From the NCBI GenBank assembly GCA_019239875.1, contig JAFAZI010000029.1:1-55519 (forward strand): DNA of 55,519 nucleotides, in the 5' to 3' direction. The DNA is from Frankiaceae bacterium. Its GTDB lineage: Bacteria > Actinomycetota > Actinomycetes > JAFAQI01. A model generated the notes under the pieces. The model ran no database searches. It was not told where the DNA came from and saw only the letters and a program-made list of their open reading frames with translations. Below, piece after piece: positions 43,806 through 50,983 of this stretch; positions within the stretch are counted from its first letter, which is position 1; each line of letters begins with the position of its first letter. Both the position numbers and the translations under genes were made by a program.

Positions 43806-44402
43806 GTGCGGATCGTTCTCAGTACTGCGCTCGGCGCCGCGCTCGCCGTCGGCGCGACGGGGTGTGGCGGCGGATCGGGCGGAGGCAGCGGCCCCGGTTC
43901 CGTCCCGGCTGCCGATGTCCGTGCCTACGTTGACGCCGTGCAGCAGGTGCGGCTGCCGGTGAACGATCTGTTGCTCGGCGCGGACCCGATCACGAGCGCG
44001 TACCGCGAGAGGCGGATCACGCCGCTGCAGGCCGCTCACCGGATGGATCGGCTCGAGGAGTCATTCGCGTCGTACTTGCTCAAAGTGCAGCAGATCCAGC
44101 TATCGAACCCGCAGCTCGCGGCGATCCACCGGCCGTACGCCGACACCTACTACTACGAGGACGCGTATCTCGCCACGCTCGCCTCCGACCTCCGCGAGGG
44201 CGACTTCGACAACCTCCCCGACACCCAGCGTCAGCAACGGCTCGCGATCATCATCTGGCGGACCAAGCTCGAGCTGATTGCTGCCGCAGCGGGCGTGACG
44301 TTGCCCGCCGACCTCCAGCAGGCCGGCCGCGGGGAGATCGCTCCCGAGTCGCCGGAGAACCCGCCGTCGACGTCGACCCCGGCCCCGCTGGGCCGCAGCT
44401 GA
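43806..44402 (+). CDS. Putative lipoprotein
   Basis: 198 residues. VRIVLSTALGAALAVGATGC ends in a lipobox-like GATGC, followed by a Gly/Ser linker and an alpha-helical, charged domain (VRAYVDAVQQVRLPVNDLLL, ERRITPLQAAHRMDRLEESF). No family is recognised. GTG 43806 has CACGCT 6 nt upstream. The open frame upstream to 43647 is not used since the signal starts here. Confidence 0.7.
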   Translation: MRIVLSTALGAALAVGATGCGGGSGGGSGPGSVPAADVRAYVDAVQQVRLPVNDLLLGADPITSAYRERRITPLQAAHRMDRLEESFASYLLKVQQIQLSNPQLAAIHRPYADTYYYEDAYLATLASDLREGDFDNLPDTQRQQRLAIIIWRTKLELIAAAAGVTLPADLQQAGRGEIAPESPENPPSTSTPAPLGRS

Positions 44403-44834
44403 GCCGAAGCGTCCCGTTTGGCACCCGAATCCGATATGTCTCACCCGCCCGGCGCACTCAAGGCGACCCCCCCAGCGGTCGAAGCCTGAATTGTCATCAG
44501 CACAACGTTGGTGACGACGGGACACGGTGATCCGAGCGACCCTCACCGACCCTGGCGCCCCCGGGCGGCGGGGCACGGAGATATACGGTCGCCTAGGTTG
44601 CTCGGGGAGTGAGTGGCGAGACCGGCCGGTCCAACCGGGCGAAAGCCCCTTGGGCGGGAGCACTCAATGCGCACGGTCCTGAACAGGTCGGCGGGGCGCG
44701 CCTCGTTCACCTTCGCTTCGGCGTAGGTGGTGGGCAGCGCGGCGCTCCCCGCCGTACCGGCTTGTCCGCGAAATAAGCCGCAGCAGGTTTCCCGCGTCGC
44801 CGGAAATCTTCCTGTGCTTTAGGGTCTTGAGTTC
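44403..44834 (+). other. Non-coding stretch with candidate structured RNA before Lrp gene
   Basis: No credible gene is seen. TACGGT (44585-44590) and TAGGTT (44594-44599) are possible -10 boxes. Downstream, TGAGTG (44610-44615) pairs with CACTCA (44661-44666) and encloses two hairpins: GACC/GGTC (44620-44631) and CCAA-CC-GGGC-GAAA-GCCC-C-TTGG (44631-44653) with a GAAA tetraloop. This is a compact three-way junction. It matches no riboswitch class I know. TAGGGT (44820-44825) is a nearer -10 for the Lrp gene. Confidence 0.4.
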
Positions 44835-45275
44835 GTGGAGGACGTGGACCGGGCAATCGTGCGGTTGCTGAGCGAGGACGGCCGACGAAGTTTCACGGAT
44901 CTGTCCCGCGAGACCGGCCTTTCCGTCTCGGCCGTCCATCAGCGCGTCCGCCGGCTCGAGCAGCGCGGCGTGATCCGTGGATACCGGACGATCGCGGATC
45001 CGGTCGAGCTTGGGCTGCCGATCACCGCATTCGTCTCGATCAAGCCGATCGATCCCAGCGCGCCCGACGACGCCCCGGAGCGCCTAGAGCCGCTGCGAGC
45101 GATCGAGGCGTGTCACAGCGTCGCGGGGGAGGAGAGCTACATCCTGAAGGTCCGCGTCGGGACGCCGGGCGATCTCGAGCAGCTCCTCCAAGAGATTCGG
45201 GCTGCCGCCAACGTCTCGACCCGAACGACGGTCGTGCTGTCAACGCCCTTCGAGGACCGCCCACCCGGCCTGTAG
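44835..45275 (+). CDS. Lrp/AsnC family transcriptional regulator
   Basis: 146 residues: N-terminal helix-turn-helix (VDRAIVRLLSEDGRRSFTDL, then GLSVSAVHQRVRRLEQRGVI) and a C-terminal RAM ligand-binding fold (VEACHSVAGEESYILKVRVG approximated as ACHSVAGEESYILKV). Such proteins form octamers and respond to amino acids. GTG 44835 lies 9 nt after TAGGGT. Target genes cannot be inferred. Confidence 0.9.
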   Translation: MEDVDRAIVRLLSEDGRRSFTDLSRETGLSVSAVHQRVRRLEQRGVIRGYRTIADPVELGLPITAFVSIKPIDPSAPDDAPERLEPLRAIEACHSVAGEESYILKVRVGTPGDLEQLLQEIRAAANVSTRTTVVLSTPFEDRPPGL

Positions 45276-45445
45276 AGCGAATCTCGGTTTCTCGATCTCG
45301 CGACTTGTCGACTTCCAGCAATTCGGTGGCGGCGTCCGTACCTGGAGTCGAGGTTGAGGGTCGTCGCTGACTTGTCGTGTTGCAGCACACGTCGACCCAA
45401 AACTCCGAGCCGAGGGGCGATCGACCAGGAGACCTGACCCGGTTG

Positions 45446-45498
45446 TCCGGATTTCGTGCGTGTTGAATCGCATTCGGGGATTCAGTTGCGAAATCCGG
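45446..45498. other. 10-bp stem-loop downstream of Lrp gene
   Basis: CCGGATTTCG (45446-45455) pairs perfectly with CGAAATCCGG (45489-45498) over a 33-nt loop. It lies 170 bp after the Lrp stop and ahead of the lnt promoter. Confidence 0.5.
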
Positions 45499-45527
45499 AA
45501 ACTTTTCGAAGATCACCCGCCCTGCGT

Positions 45528-45561
45528 CTGACCTGCACCTTCCCGCGTTTCCGCAGGTCAG
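45528..45561. terminator. 9-bp hairpin before lnt promoter
   Basis: CTGACCTGC (45528-45536) pairs perfectly with GCAGGTCAG (45553-45561). It probably ends upstream transcription just before the TTGACA promoter. Confidence 0.5.
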
Positions 45562-45568
45562 GAGGGTG

Positions 45569-45599
45569 TTGACAGCTACCGGGTGGTAACCGCTAGTTT
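45569..45599 (+). promoter_or_regulatory. Candidate lnt promoter
   Basis: TTGACA (45569-45574) and TAGTTT (45594-45599) are 19 bp apart, one of the best -35/-10 pairs in the window. The spacer holds a small TACC/GGTA inverted repeat. Transcription would start near 45606. Confidence 0.5.
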
Positions 45600-45604
45600 G
45601 CCTC

Positions 45605-45702
45605 GCGTCCACCACAGGGACGCTTGATCCAGACACTCCGTTCCCCTGGAGTCACCAGCTGGCCGGTCGGTTCGCGTGCACCCGTGAACCGAGACTGGTG
45701 CC
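45605..45702 (+). other. Structured lnt leader (nested hairpins)
   Basis: GCGTCC/GGACGC (45605-45610, 45618-45623), ACTCC/GGAGT next, then CACCAG/CTGGTG enclosing CGGTTC/GAACCG. The long gap from the promoter to lnt contains no convincing gene. A cis-regulatory role is inferred from density of pairing only. Confidence 0.35.
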
Positions 45703-45897
45703 AGGTCCAGTTGGCCTCCGGTTCTGCGGACGTGTTCTGGGCCAGGCGTGGTGCGACTACTCGGGAGAGGCCCGGGTGCCCAGTAGACAACGGCGGCAAG
45801 ACGGCGGCCGGCCGCCTTGACGTCGGTCCGAAGGGCATCCGGGCCGGTCCCGGTAGAAGCCGACTCCGCCGCCGCGGTTGATACCGTCGACCCGGTC

Positions 45898-47475
45898 GTG
45901 GCCAGGACCCTGCTTCGCGCGGCGAGCGCACTGCTCAGCGGCATCGCCATCTGGACGTCGTTCCCACCGCTTCGCTGGTGGCCGGTCGCGATCCTCGGTG
46001 TTGCGGCCCTGACCCTCTCGCTGCGATCAGCGCCGAGCTGGAAAAGTGCGGCCGGTGCCGGATACCTCGCCGGCATCGGGTTCTGGATCCCCTTGATGAG
46101 CTTCCTGCGGGGTGGCTTCGGGTTCGCGGCGTGGGGCGCGGTTGCTGCGTTCGAATCGCTGTGGTTCCTGTTGCTGGCGTTGGCTTTGCGACCGGTGTTA
46201 CGCCTGAGATGGTGGCCGCTCGCGACTGCGTTGCTCTGGATCGGCGAGGAGTTCCTTCGCGATCGCCTGCCGTTCGGCGGCTTCCCGTGGGGCCGGCTCG
46301 CGTTCGGGCAGGCAAACGGGCCGCTGCTCCACCTCGCGAGCCTCGGGGGAGCGCCGCTGGTCGGGTTTGGCGTCGCGTTGGCGGGTGGCCTGCTGGCCTA
46401 CGCGGCAGCCTCGAAGCGACCGTCGATGCGGACGTTCGTGGCCCTTGATGTCGTGGCGCTCGTCGTGGCCGGCCCCCTGTTGATCTCCCTGCCGACCGCG
46501 GGCACCACTCGAGGCGGCGCTCCGGCCTCAGCGGTGGTTGCCGCCATCCAGGGCAACGTACCGCGGCTGGGGCTCGAGGCGTTCGCCCAGAAACGCGCCG
46601 TCACCGCGAACCATCTTGCTGAGACCGAACAGCTTGCCGCGGCCGTCGCCGAACAGCGCGCGCCGGCGCCAGATTTCGTTGTGTGGCCTGAGAACTCCGA
46701 CGATCTCGATCCGCGGACGGACGTCGTGTCGCACGTGGCGATCAACCAGGCGAGCGCCGCGATCGGCGTCCCGATCCTCATCGGAGCGGTGATCGACGCC
46801 GACAGCACGCACGTCCAGAACGCGGGGATCGTCTGGTCGCCCACGGCCGGGCCGGGACAGATGTACCTCAAGCGTCATCTCGTGCCGTTCGGTGAGTACC
46901 TGCCGTTCCGGGGACTCATGACGGCGATCAGCGGCCGGTTCAACCTGATCGCGAAGGACTTCCTGCCCGGTCACCGAGCGGGCACGTTGAGCATCGCGGG
47001 CATCCCGGTCGCGGACACCATCTGCTTCGAGGTCGCCGACGACGCCGTCGTCCGCCAGGCGGTGACCGGCGGGGGCCGCCTGCTCGTCGTACAGACCAAC
47101 AACGCCTCCTACGAGCAGCCGGGGGACAGCGGCAACGGGGGCGAGACCGCGCAGCAGCTTGCGATCGCCCAGCTCCGTGCGGTGGAGCACGGCAGAGCGG
47201 TGGTCGTGGCGGCAACGAGCGGTGTCAGCGCGATGATCGCGCCGAACGGATCGATCCTCGCCCGGACTGCGGTGTTCCAGCCCGCGATGCTCGATCGGCG
47301 CATGCCCTTGCGCGATCCGCGGACGATCGCTGACCGGGTCGGGCCGTGGCCGGAGTGGTTACTCAGTACAGCCGCAGGTCTCGTTCTCGCCCTTGCCTAT
47401 CGGCGTCGCAGGTCGCTGACCAGGGCAGATGCCCTCGACCTCAACTCGACAGTTACCGTCACTCAATCGGTGTGA
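45898..47475 (+). CDS. lnt: Apolipoprotein N-acyltransferase Lnt
   Basis: 525 residues from GTG 45898; an upstream TTG at 45817 would add 27 polar residues. About seven membrane helices are followed by a nitrilase-like domain with the Glu-Lys-Cys triad: VVWPENS, YLKRHLVPFGEYLPF and TICFEVADD. It N-acylates the diacylglyceryl-Cys of lipoproteins in the membrane. It is a stand-alone Lnt without the C-terminal Ppm domain of M. tuberculosis Rv2051c, and rbpA is the convergent neighbour as in that species. Start choice is uncertain. Confidence 0.88.
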   Translation: MARTLLRAASALLSGIAIWTSFPPLRWWPVAILGVAALTLSLRSAPSWKSAAGAGYLAGIGFWIPLMSFLRGGFGFAAWGAVAAFESLWFLLLALALRPVLRLRWWPLATALLWIGEEFLRDRLPFGGFPWGRLAFGQANGPLLHLASLGGAPLVGFGVALAGGLLAYAAASKRPSMRTFVALDVVALVVAGPLLISLPTAGTTRGGAPASAVVAAIQGNVPRLGLEAFAQKRAVTANHLAETEQLAAAVAEQRAPAPDFVVWPENSDDLDPRTDVVSHVAINQASAAIGVPILIGAVIDADSTHVQNAGIVWSPTAGPGQMYLKRHLVPFGEYLPFRGLMTAISGRFNLIAKDFLPGHRAGTLSIAGIPVADTICFEVADDAVVRQAVTGGGRLLVVQTNNASYEQPGDSGNGGETAQQLAIAQLRAVEHGRAVVVAATSGVSAMIAPNGSILARTAVFQPAMLDRRMPLRDPRTIADRVGPWPEWLLSTAAGLVLALAYRRRRSLTRADALDLNSTVTVTQSV

Positions 47476-47492
47476 CGCGCGAGGTGCGCTGG

Positions 47493-47843
47493 TTACGCGG
47501 ACTTGCGGGGCTTCGCCGCCGGCTTGAGCACGGCCAGCCGCTCGTTGAGGACGTCTTCCAGGTCGTCGAGCGAACGACGCTCGAGCAGCATGTCCCAGTG
47601 GGTGCGGACTGGCTTGCCGGCGCGGGCCTCGGGCGCCTCGCCGTCCCGCAGCAGCGACGTCGCGCCGCAGGTCCGGCATTCCCAGGTACCAGGGATCTCG
47701 GCCTCGGCCGCCATCGGCATCCGGGTCTCGTGACCGCTGGGGCAGTCGTAGACCACCTCGACGCGGGGCGCGAGGTCGGTGTTGCGGTCAGTCTCGTAGC
47801 TCGTGGTGCCGAGCCGGCTGCCGCGCAGGACTCGATCAGCCAT
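47493..47843 (-). CDS. rbpA: RNA polymerase-binding protein RbpA
   Basis: A 116-residue actinobacterial transcription factor that binds the sigma-factor region and stabilises open complexes. MADRVLRGSRLGTTSYETDR is the conserved N terminus, YDCPSGHET with WECRTCG forms the zinc-ribbon-like core, and THWDMLLERRSLDDLEDVL is the sigma-interacting helix. The tail is basic (KPAAKPRKSA). AGGAGG lies 8 nt before the ATG. It is preceded by a SigR-type promoter. Confidence 0.96.
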   Translation of the reverse strand: MADRVLRGSRLGTTSYETDRNTDLAPRVEVVYDCPSGHETRMPMAAEAEIPGTWECRTCGATSLLRDGEAPEARAGKPVRTHWDMLLERRSLDDLEDVLNERLAVLKPAAKPRKSA

Positions 47844-47882
47844 CCGGTGTGCCTCCTGGCAGTTTCGACGTCACGTGAGTGC

Positions 47883-47909
47883 AACGTCGTGTCCTAGTAC
47901 GTGGATTCC
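47883..47909 (-). promoter_or_regulatory. SigR/SigH-type promoter of rbpA
   Basis: On the minus strand GGAAT (47905-47909), a 19-bp spacer and GTT (47883-47885) match the GGAAT-N18-19-GTT consensus of the thiol-stress sigma factor. In Streptomyces rbpA is a known SigR target. Transcripts would have a leader of about 35 nt with the AGGAGG site. Confidence 0.65.
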
Positions 47910-48037
47910 CACGGAACGGACCACTCACGCCCGTTCACTATCAATGAGACGTACGACAAGGCCAACCGGTTTACTTCCGGATGATCACAACCTGGTTGCG
48001 ACCCGCTCGTCGTTCTCCTTTCAGTGTAGACATCGCC

Positions 48038-48052
48038 GATAATGGACATTAT
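48038..48052. promoter_or_regulatory. AT-rich inverted repeat in rbpA/membrane-operon gap
   Basis: ATAATG-GA-CATTAT at 48039-48052 is a near-palindrome and includes GATAAT (48038-48043), a possible -10. It may be an operator or a promoter for the downstream operon. The rest of 47910-48098 shows nothing I can name. Confidence 0.3.
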
Positions 48053-48098
48053 GTCAGGTAGCAGATTTCAGGGGTGGGGTGATCCTGAGCGGAAGTCC

Positions 48099-48122
48099 TC
48101 CCCGAGAAAGCCGCCTCGGGGA
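48099..48122. terminator. 8-bp GC hairpin
   Basis: TCCCCGAG (48099-48106) pairs perfectly with CTCGGGGA (48115-48122), loop AAAGCCGC. It sits 67 bp before the membrane operon, so it could be an attenuator in its leader. Confidence 0.45.
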
Positions 48123-48188
48123 CCTGCTCGGGTTCGCCGCGGCCGGCTCGTTAGACGCGGCCTAGCCGATCGGCTACCCTGCCCGCCC

Positions 48189-48890
48189 ATGACACGACCC
48201 ACCGCGGGCGAGTCGATCATCGTCACCAGCCTGCCGATGATCGCCGTGATCTGGATCGCCGCGTTCTTCGTCTTTCCTGGCTTCCTCCCGCCGCTGTCAC
48301 CCCGGGCGCCGTCGAACGAGATCGCGACCTTCTACCGCGAGCACGCGGCTCGAGTGCGGTACAGCATGGTCCTGCTCAACTGGTTCTCGGTCGCCTTGAT
48401 CCCGCTGCTGATGGTCATCGTCGAGCGGATGCGCGCCATGGCCCACCGGACCCCCGTGCTGCGGTACTGCACGCTCGGAGTCGCCGCGGCCGCGCCGATC
48501 GTCTTCCTCACCGCGACCGTTTTCTGGCTGCTGGCTGCCTTCCGGCCGGACCGGGCGCCGGACTTGACGCAGCTGTTCAACGATCTCGCCTGGATCACGT
48601 TCACCTGCGGCGTGCCGTTCCTGGTCGCCCAGTGCCTTTTCCTCGCCGGCGCGGTCTATCTCGACCAGCAGGCCCGGCCGGTCTTCCCCCGCTGGGTCGC
48701 ACACTTCAATCTGCTCGTCGCCGCGGCGCTGATTCCTGCCGCGTTCGCCGGGCTCACCAAGACCGGGGCGTTCGCCTGGGACGGTGTGGTGTCGTTCTGG
48801 GTCAAGAACGCCGCGATCGCGATCTGGATCGTCGTCATGGCGGTCGTCGTGGGCCGCACGAAACCGGCCGGCGCCGAGGCGACCGCGTGA
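48189..48890 (+). CDS. Multi-span membrane protein, first of tandem paralogs
   Basis: 233 residues with about six hydrophobic helices (MIAVIWIAAFFVFPGFLPPL, FSVALIPLLMVIVE, FTCGVPFLVAQCLFLAGAVY). Near the C terminus KTGAFAWDGVVSFWVKN matches GAFAWNGLVAWWINV of the next protein, so the two are paralogs. No family is recognised. ATG 48189 has TACCCT 8 nt upstream. It starts a four-gene operon whose genes overlap by 4 bp each. Confidence 0.78.
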   Translation: MTRPTAGESIIVTSLPMIAVIWIAAFFVFPGFLPPLSPRAPSNEIATFYREHAARVRYSMVLLNWFSVALIPLLMVIVERMRAMAHRTPVLRYCTLGVAAAAPIVFLTATVFWLLAAFRPDRAPDLTQLFNDLAWITFTCGVPFLVAQCLFLAGAVYLDQQARPVFPRWVAHFNLLVAAALIPAAFAGLTKTGAFAWDGVVSFWVKNAAIAIWIVVMAVVVGRTKPAGAEATA

Positions 48891-49669
48891 GGCGACCGAC
48901 GTGGCTTGACTCCCCCAAGCGCGAGCTGTGGCTCGCGTGGGGGGCGACGGTGGGTTTCTACAACCTGTACGCCGTCGTGTTCTTCCTGATCACCCGCACC
49001 CAGCCGCCGGGGCAGCCGTCGTACGGCGACGCGGGCGTCGTCAGCTGGTTCGCGAGCCATCACGACGGGCTGCTCGTCGGGATGGCGTTCATCTTCGCCC
49101 TCGGCGGGCTGTCCTCGACCTCGCTGGCCCTGATCACCTACTCGATCCGCCGGATGTCGGTGAGTCGCGCCTACGCGTACGCCTACCTGCTCGTCTACGC
49201 AGTCGCCGCGATTCCTGGCTTCCTGTTCATCTGCGTCGCCATGACCGCCGGGGCGATGCGCCCCGACCGCTCGCCCGAGCTCCAACGCTGGCTCTACGAC
49301 CTGGGCTTTCTGTCCTTCTCCGGGACGATGGGCGTGTTCCTGATCGGGTCGCTGGTGTGGATGACCGCGATCCTGCTCGACAAGAACCGGGTCTTCCCCA
49401 AGTGGTTCGGCTATCTCAACCTCTGCAACGCACTCACCGAGGTCGTGGTCGCACCGGCGTGGTTCTTCGACCGTGGCGCCTTCGCCTGGAACGGCCTGGT
49501 CGCCTGGTGGATCAATGTCTTCGTCTTCGGCATCTACACGGGCGTGTTCATCACCCTGCTTCGGTCGATGATCCGCCGCGAGGACTTCGGCACCGGTCCG
49601 CTGCCCGACCTCCCACCACGCAAGCCGCGCCGGTCCCCCGAAAACGCCGTGGCAACGGCAGCCTCGTGA
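48887..49669 (+). CDS. Multi-span membrane protein, second of tandem paralogs
   Basis: 260 residues with about six helices (ELWLAWGATVGFYNLYAVVF, LLVGMAFIFALGGLSSTSLAL, YLLVYAVAAIPGFLFICVAM). The C-terminal tail is Pro/Arg-rich. GTG 48887 overlaps the previous stop by 4 bp. The pairing with oxidase-like subunits suggests an accessory role in a membrane redox or assembly complex, which is inference only. Confidence 0.78.
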   Translation: MRRPTWLDSPKRELWLAWGATVGFYNLYAVVFFLITRTQPPGQPSYGDAGVVSWFASHHDGLLVGMAFIFALGGLSSTSLALITYSIRRMSVSRAYAYAYLLVYAVAAIPGFLFICVAMTAGAMRPDRSPELQRWLYDLGFLSFSGTMGVFLIGSLVWMTAILLDKNRVFPKWFGYLNLCNALTEVVVAPAWFFDRGAFAWNGLVAWWINVFVFGIYTGVFITLLRSMIRREDFGTGPLPDLPPRKPRRSPENAVATAAS

Positions 49670-50250
49670 CGACAGCCACCCCGTCGCAGCGCAGCTTGCG
49701 ACCGCGTCACATCCCGGGGCAGCCGGACATGTGGTTCTTCGTGCTGTTCGAGTCGATGATCTTCACGGCGTACTTCGGCGTGTACCTCTACCACCGCGGG
49801 CAGCACGAGACCGCCTTCCTGGCCGCCCAGTCACATCTCGATCTGGGGCTGGGGGTCCTCGACACGATCGCGCTGCTCGCGAGCTCCTGGGCGGTCGCGC
49901 GCAGCGTCCAGGCGGCACGGTCCGGCCGGTACGACGCGGCGCGGCGCGACGCGCTGCTGACGGCGGGGTTCGGCGGGGTGTTCGCCGTGCTCAAGGTCGT
50001 CGAGTGGGTCCACCAAGTCCACGCGGGAAACACGTTCACGAGCCAGGAGTTCTTCCAGTTCTACTTCTTCCTGACGGCCATCCACTTCATCCACCTGCTG
50101 ATCGGCTTCGTGGTGATCGGTGTCCTCGTCCGCCAGCTGTCCGGGGTCGAGCGGCGCAACCAGGAGACGGTCGAGACCTGCGCGACGTACTGGCACACCG
50201 TCGACTTCCTCTGGGTCCTGATCTTCGCCCTCGTCTACGTGGTGAGGTGA
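49666..50250 (+). CDS. Cytochrome c oxidase subunit III-like protein (NorE-like)
   Basis: 194 residues with five helices; MWFFVLFESMIFTAYFGVYLY and FFLTAIHFIHLLIGFVVIG are the subunit III signatures, and YWHTVDFLWVLIFALVYV is the C-terminal helix. It is shorter than canonical subunit III (about 260 residues) and resembles NorE, found beside nitric oxide reductase. No catalytic oxidase subunit is encoded in the window. The GTG start overlaps the upstream stop. Confidence 0.85.
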   Translation: MTTATPSQRSLRPRHIPGQPDMWFFVLFESMIFTAYFGVYLYHRGQHETAFLAAQSHLDLGLGVLDTIALLASSWAVARSVQAARSGRYDAARRDALLTAGFGGVFAVLKVVEWVHQVHAGNTFTSQEFFQFYFFLTAIHFIHLLIGFVVIGVLVRQLSGVERRNQETVETCATYWHTVDFLWVLIFALVYVVR

Positions 50251-50546
50251 CGGTGTTCTCGACGCTCAACAAGCGCTTGCTCGTCGTGTGGGTCGTCCTC
50301 TCGGCGATCACCGTGGCTTACCTCTGGATCGATCACTCCGCCGACGACAACGGTGCCGCGCGGGCGAGCACGGCCGTGACACTCAGCGCGATCCTGCTCG
50401 CGCTGGTCAAGGTGCGGATCATCATGCGCGAGTTCATGGAGGTGAGGGACGCACCGAGGCGGTTGTGCTGGCTGACCGACCTGTGGGTCGCGCTCATGGC
50501 GGTCGGGCTGATCGGCATGTACCTGGTCGGCAAAGCCGCGGCCTGA
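50247..50546 (+). CDS. Cytochrome c oxidase subunit IV-like protein (NorF-like)
   Basis: 99 residues with three hydrophobic helices (LLVVWVVLSAITVAYLWI, STAVTLSAILLALVKVRI, LWVALMAVGLIGMYLVG) and the IIMREFMEVRDAP loop of the prokaryotic subunit IV/NorF family. GTG 50247 overlaps the upstream stop by 4 bp; a second GTG at 50253 is possible. It is the last gene of the operon. Confidence 0.8.
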   Translation: MTVFSTLNKRLLVVWVVLSAITVAYLWIDHSADDNGAARASTAVTLSAILLALVKVRIIMREFMEVRDAPRRLCWLTDLWVALMAVGLIGMYLVGKAAA

Positions 50547-50752
50547 CCAACGGTCAGAAACCTGACAGTCCCGTGAGGAACGAGTGGCCACGGCTCGAGG
50601 CGGCGGCGCAGGCTCGCCCACAGGAGGCGGTCATGAAGCACTCATCCACACTTCACACGCACTTCCTATACGGATTGCCCCTCAACGTGCCGACACTGGA
50701 TATGTCGGCGTCATCCGGCGCCGGCAGAGGCCCTCGACGAGGAGGCTCTCCG

Positions 50753-50956
50753 ATGTGCCGGCACCAGCCATGCTGCCCGTCCGCGGACGCTTCTGACCGC
50801 GACGCCGCGCGCGTGGTGGCCAGCCATCCCGAGCAAGGCTGGAGCCTGCTCTGCAACGGCGTCGTCGCCTTCGACGACGAGGGTGACATCCTGCCCGACG
50901 GCAGCGTGATCGCCCCGCAGCGCCGCCCCACCGACGTCCACGCGCACGTCGCGTAG
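50753..50956 (+). CDS. Small DUF5999-like cysteine protein
   Basis: 67 residues beginning MCRHQPCCPSADASDRDAAR, the pattern of actinobacterial DUF5999 proteins of unknown function, with a later LLCNGVVAFDDEGDILPDG. Four cysteines near the N terminus and middle could bind metal. GGAGG (50741-50745) lies 7 nt before the ATG and decides this start over the longer upstream frame. It converges on gcvP with a 27-bp gap. Confidence 0.72.
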   Translation: MCRHQPCCPSADASDRDAARVVASHPEQGWSLLCNGVVAFDDEGDILPDGSVIAPQRRPTDVHAHVA

Positions 50957-50983
50957 ACCTCGCTCCGAACTCGCGAGCACGTC

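Noticed and set aside
44664-44939. Small minus-strand frame in the gap before the Lrp gene
   Set aside because: It runs into the Lrp coding sequence antisense, has no ribosome binding site or recognisable motif.
45581-45623. T-box-like string GGGTGGTAACCGC followed by GCGTCC...GGACGC before lnt
   Set aside because: An extra base breaks the GGGTGGNACCGCG consensus, no specifier stem or AGAGA-type bulge is visible upstream, lnt is not an amino-acid gene, and the string lies within the promoter spacer.
50632-50752. N-terminal extension of the DUF5999-like protein from ATG 50632
   Set aside because: The GGAGG site 7 nt before ATG 50753 and the family start MCRHQP favour the short form.
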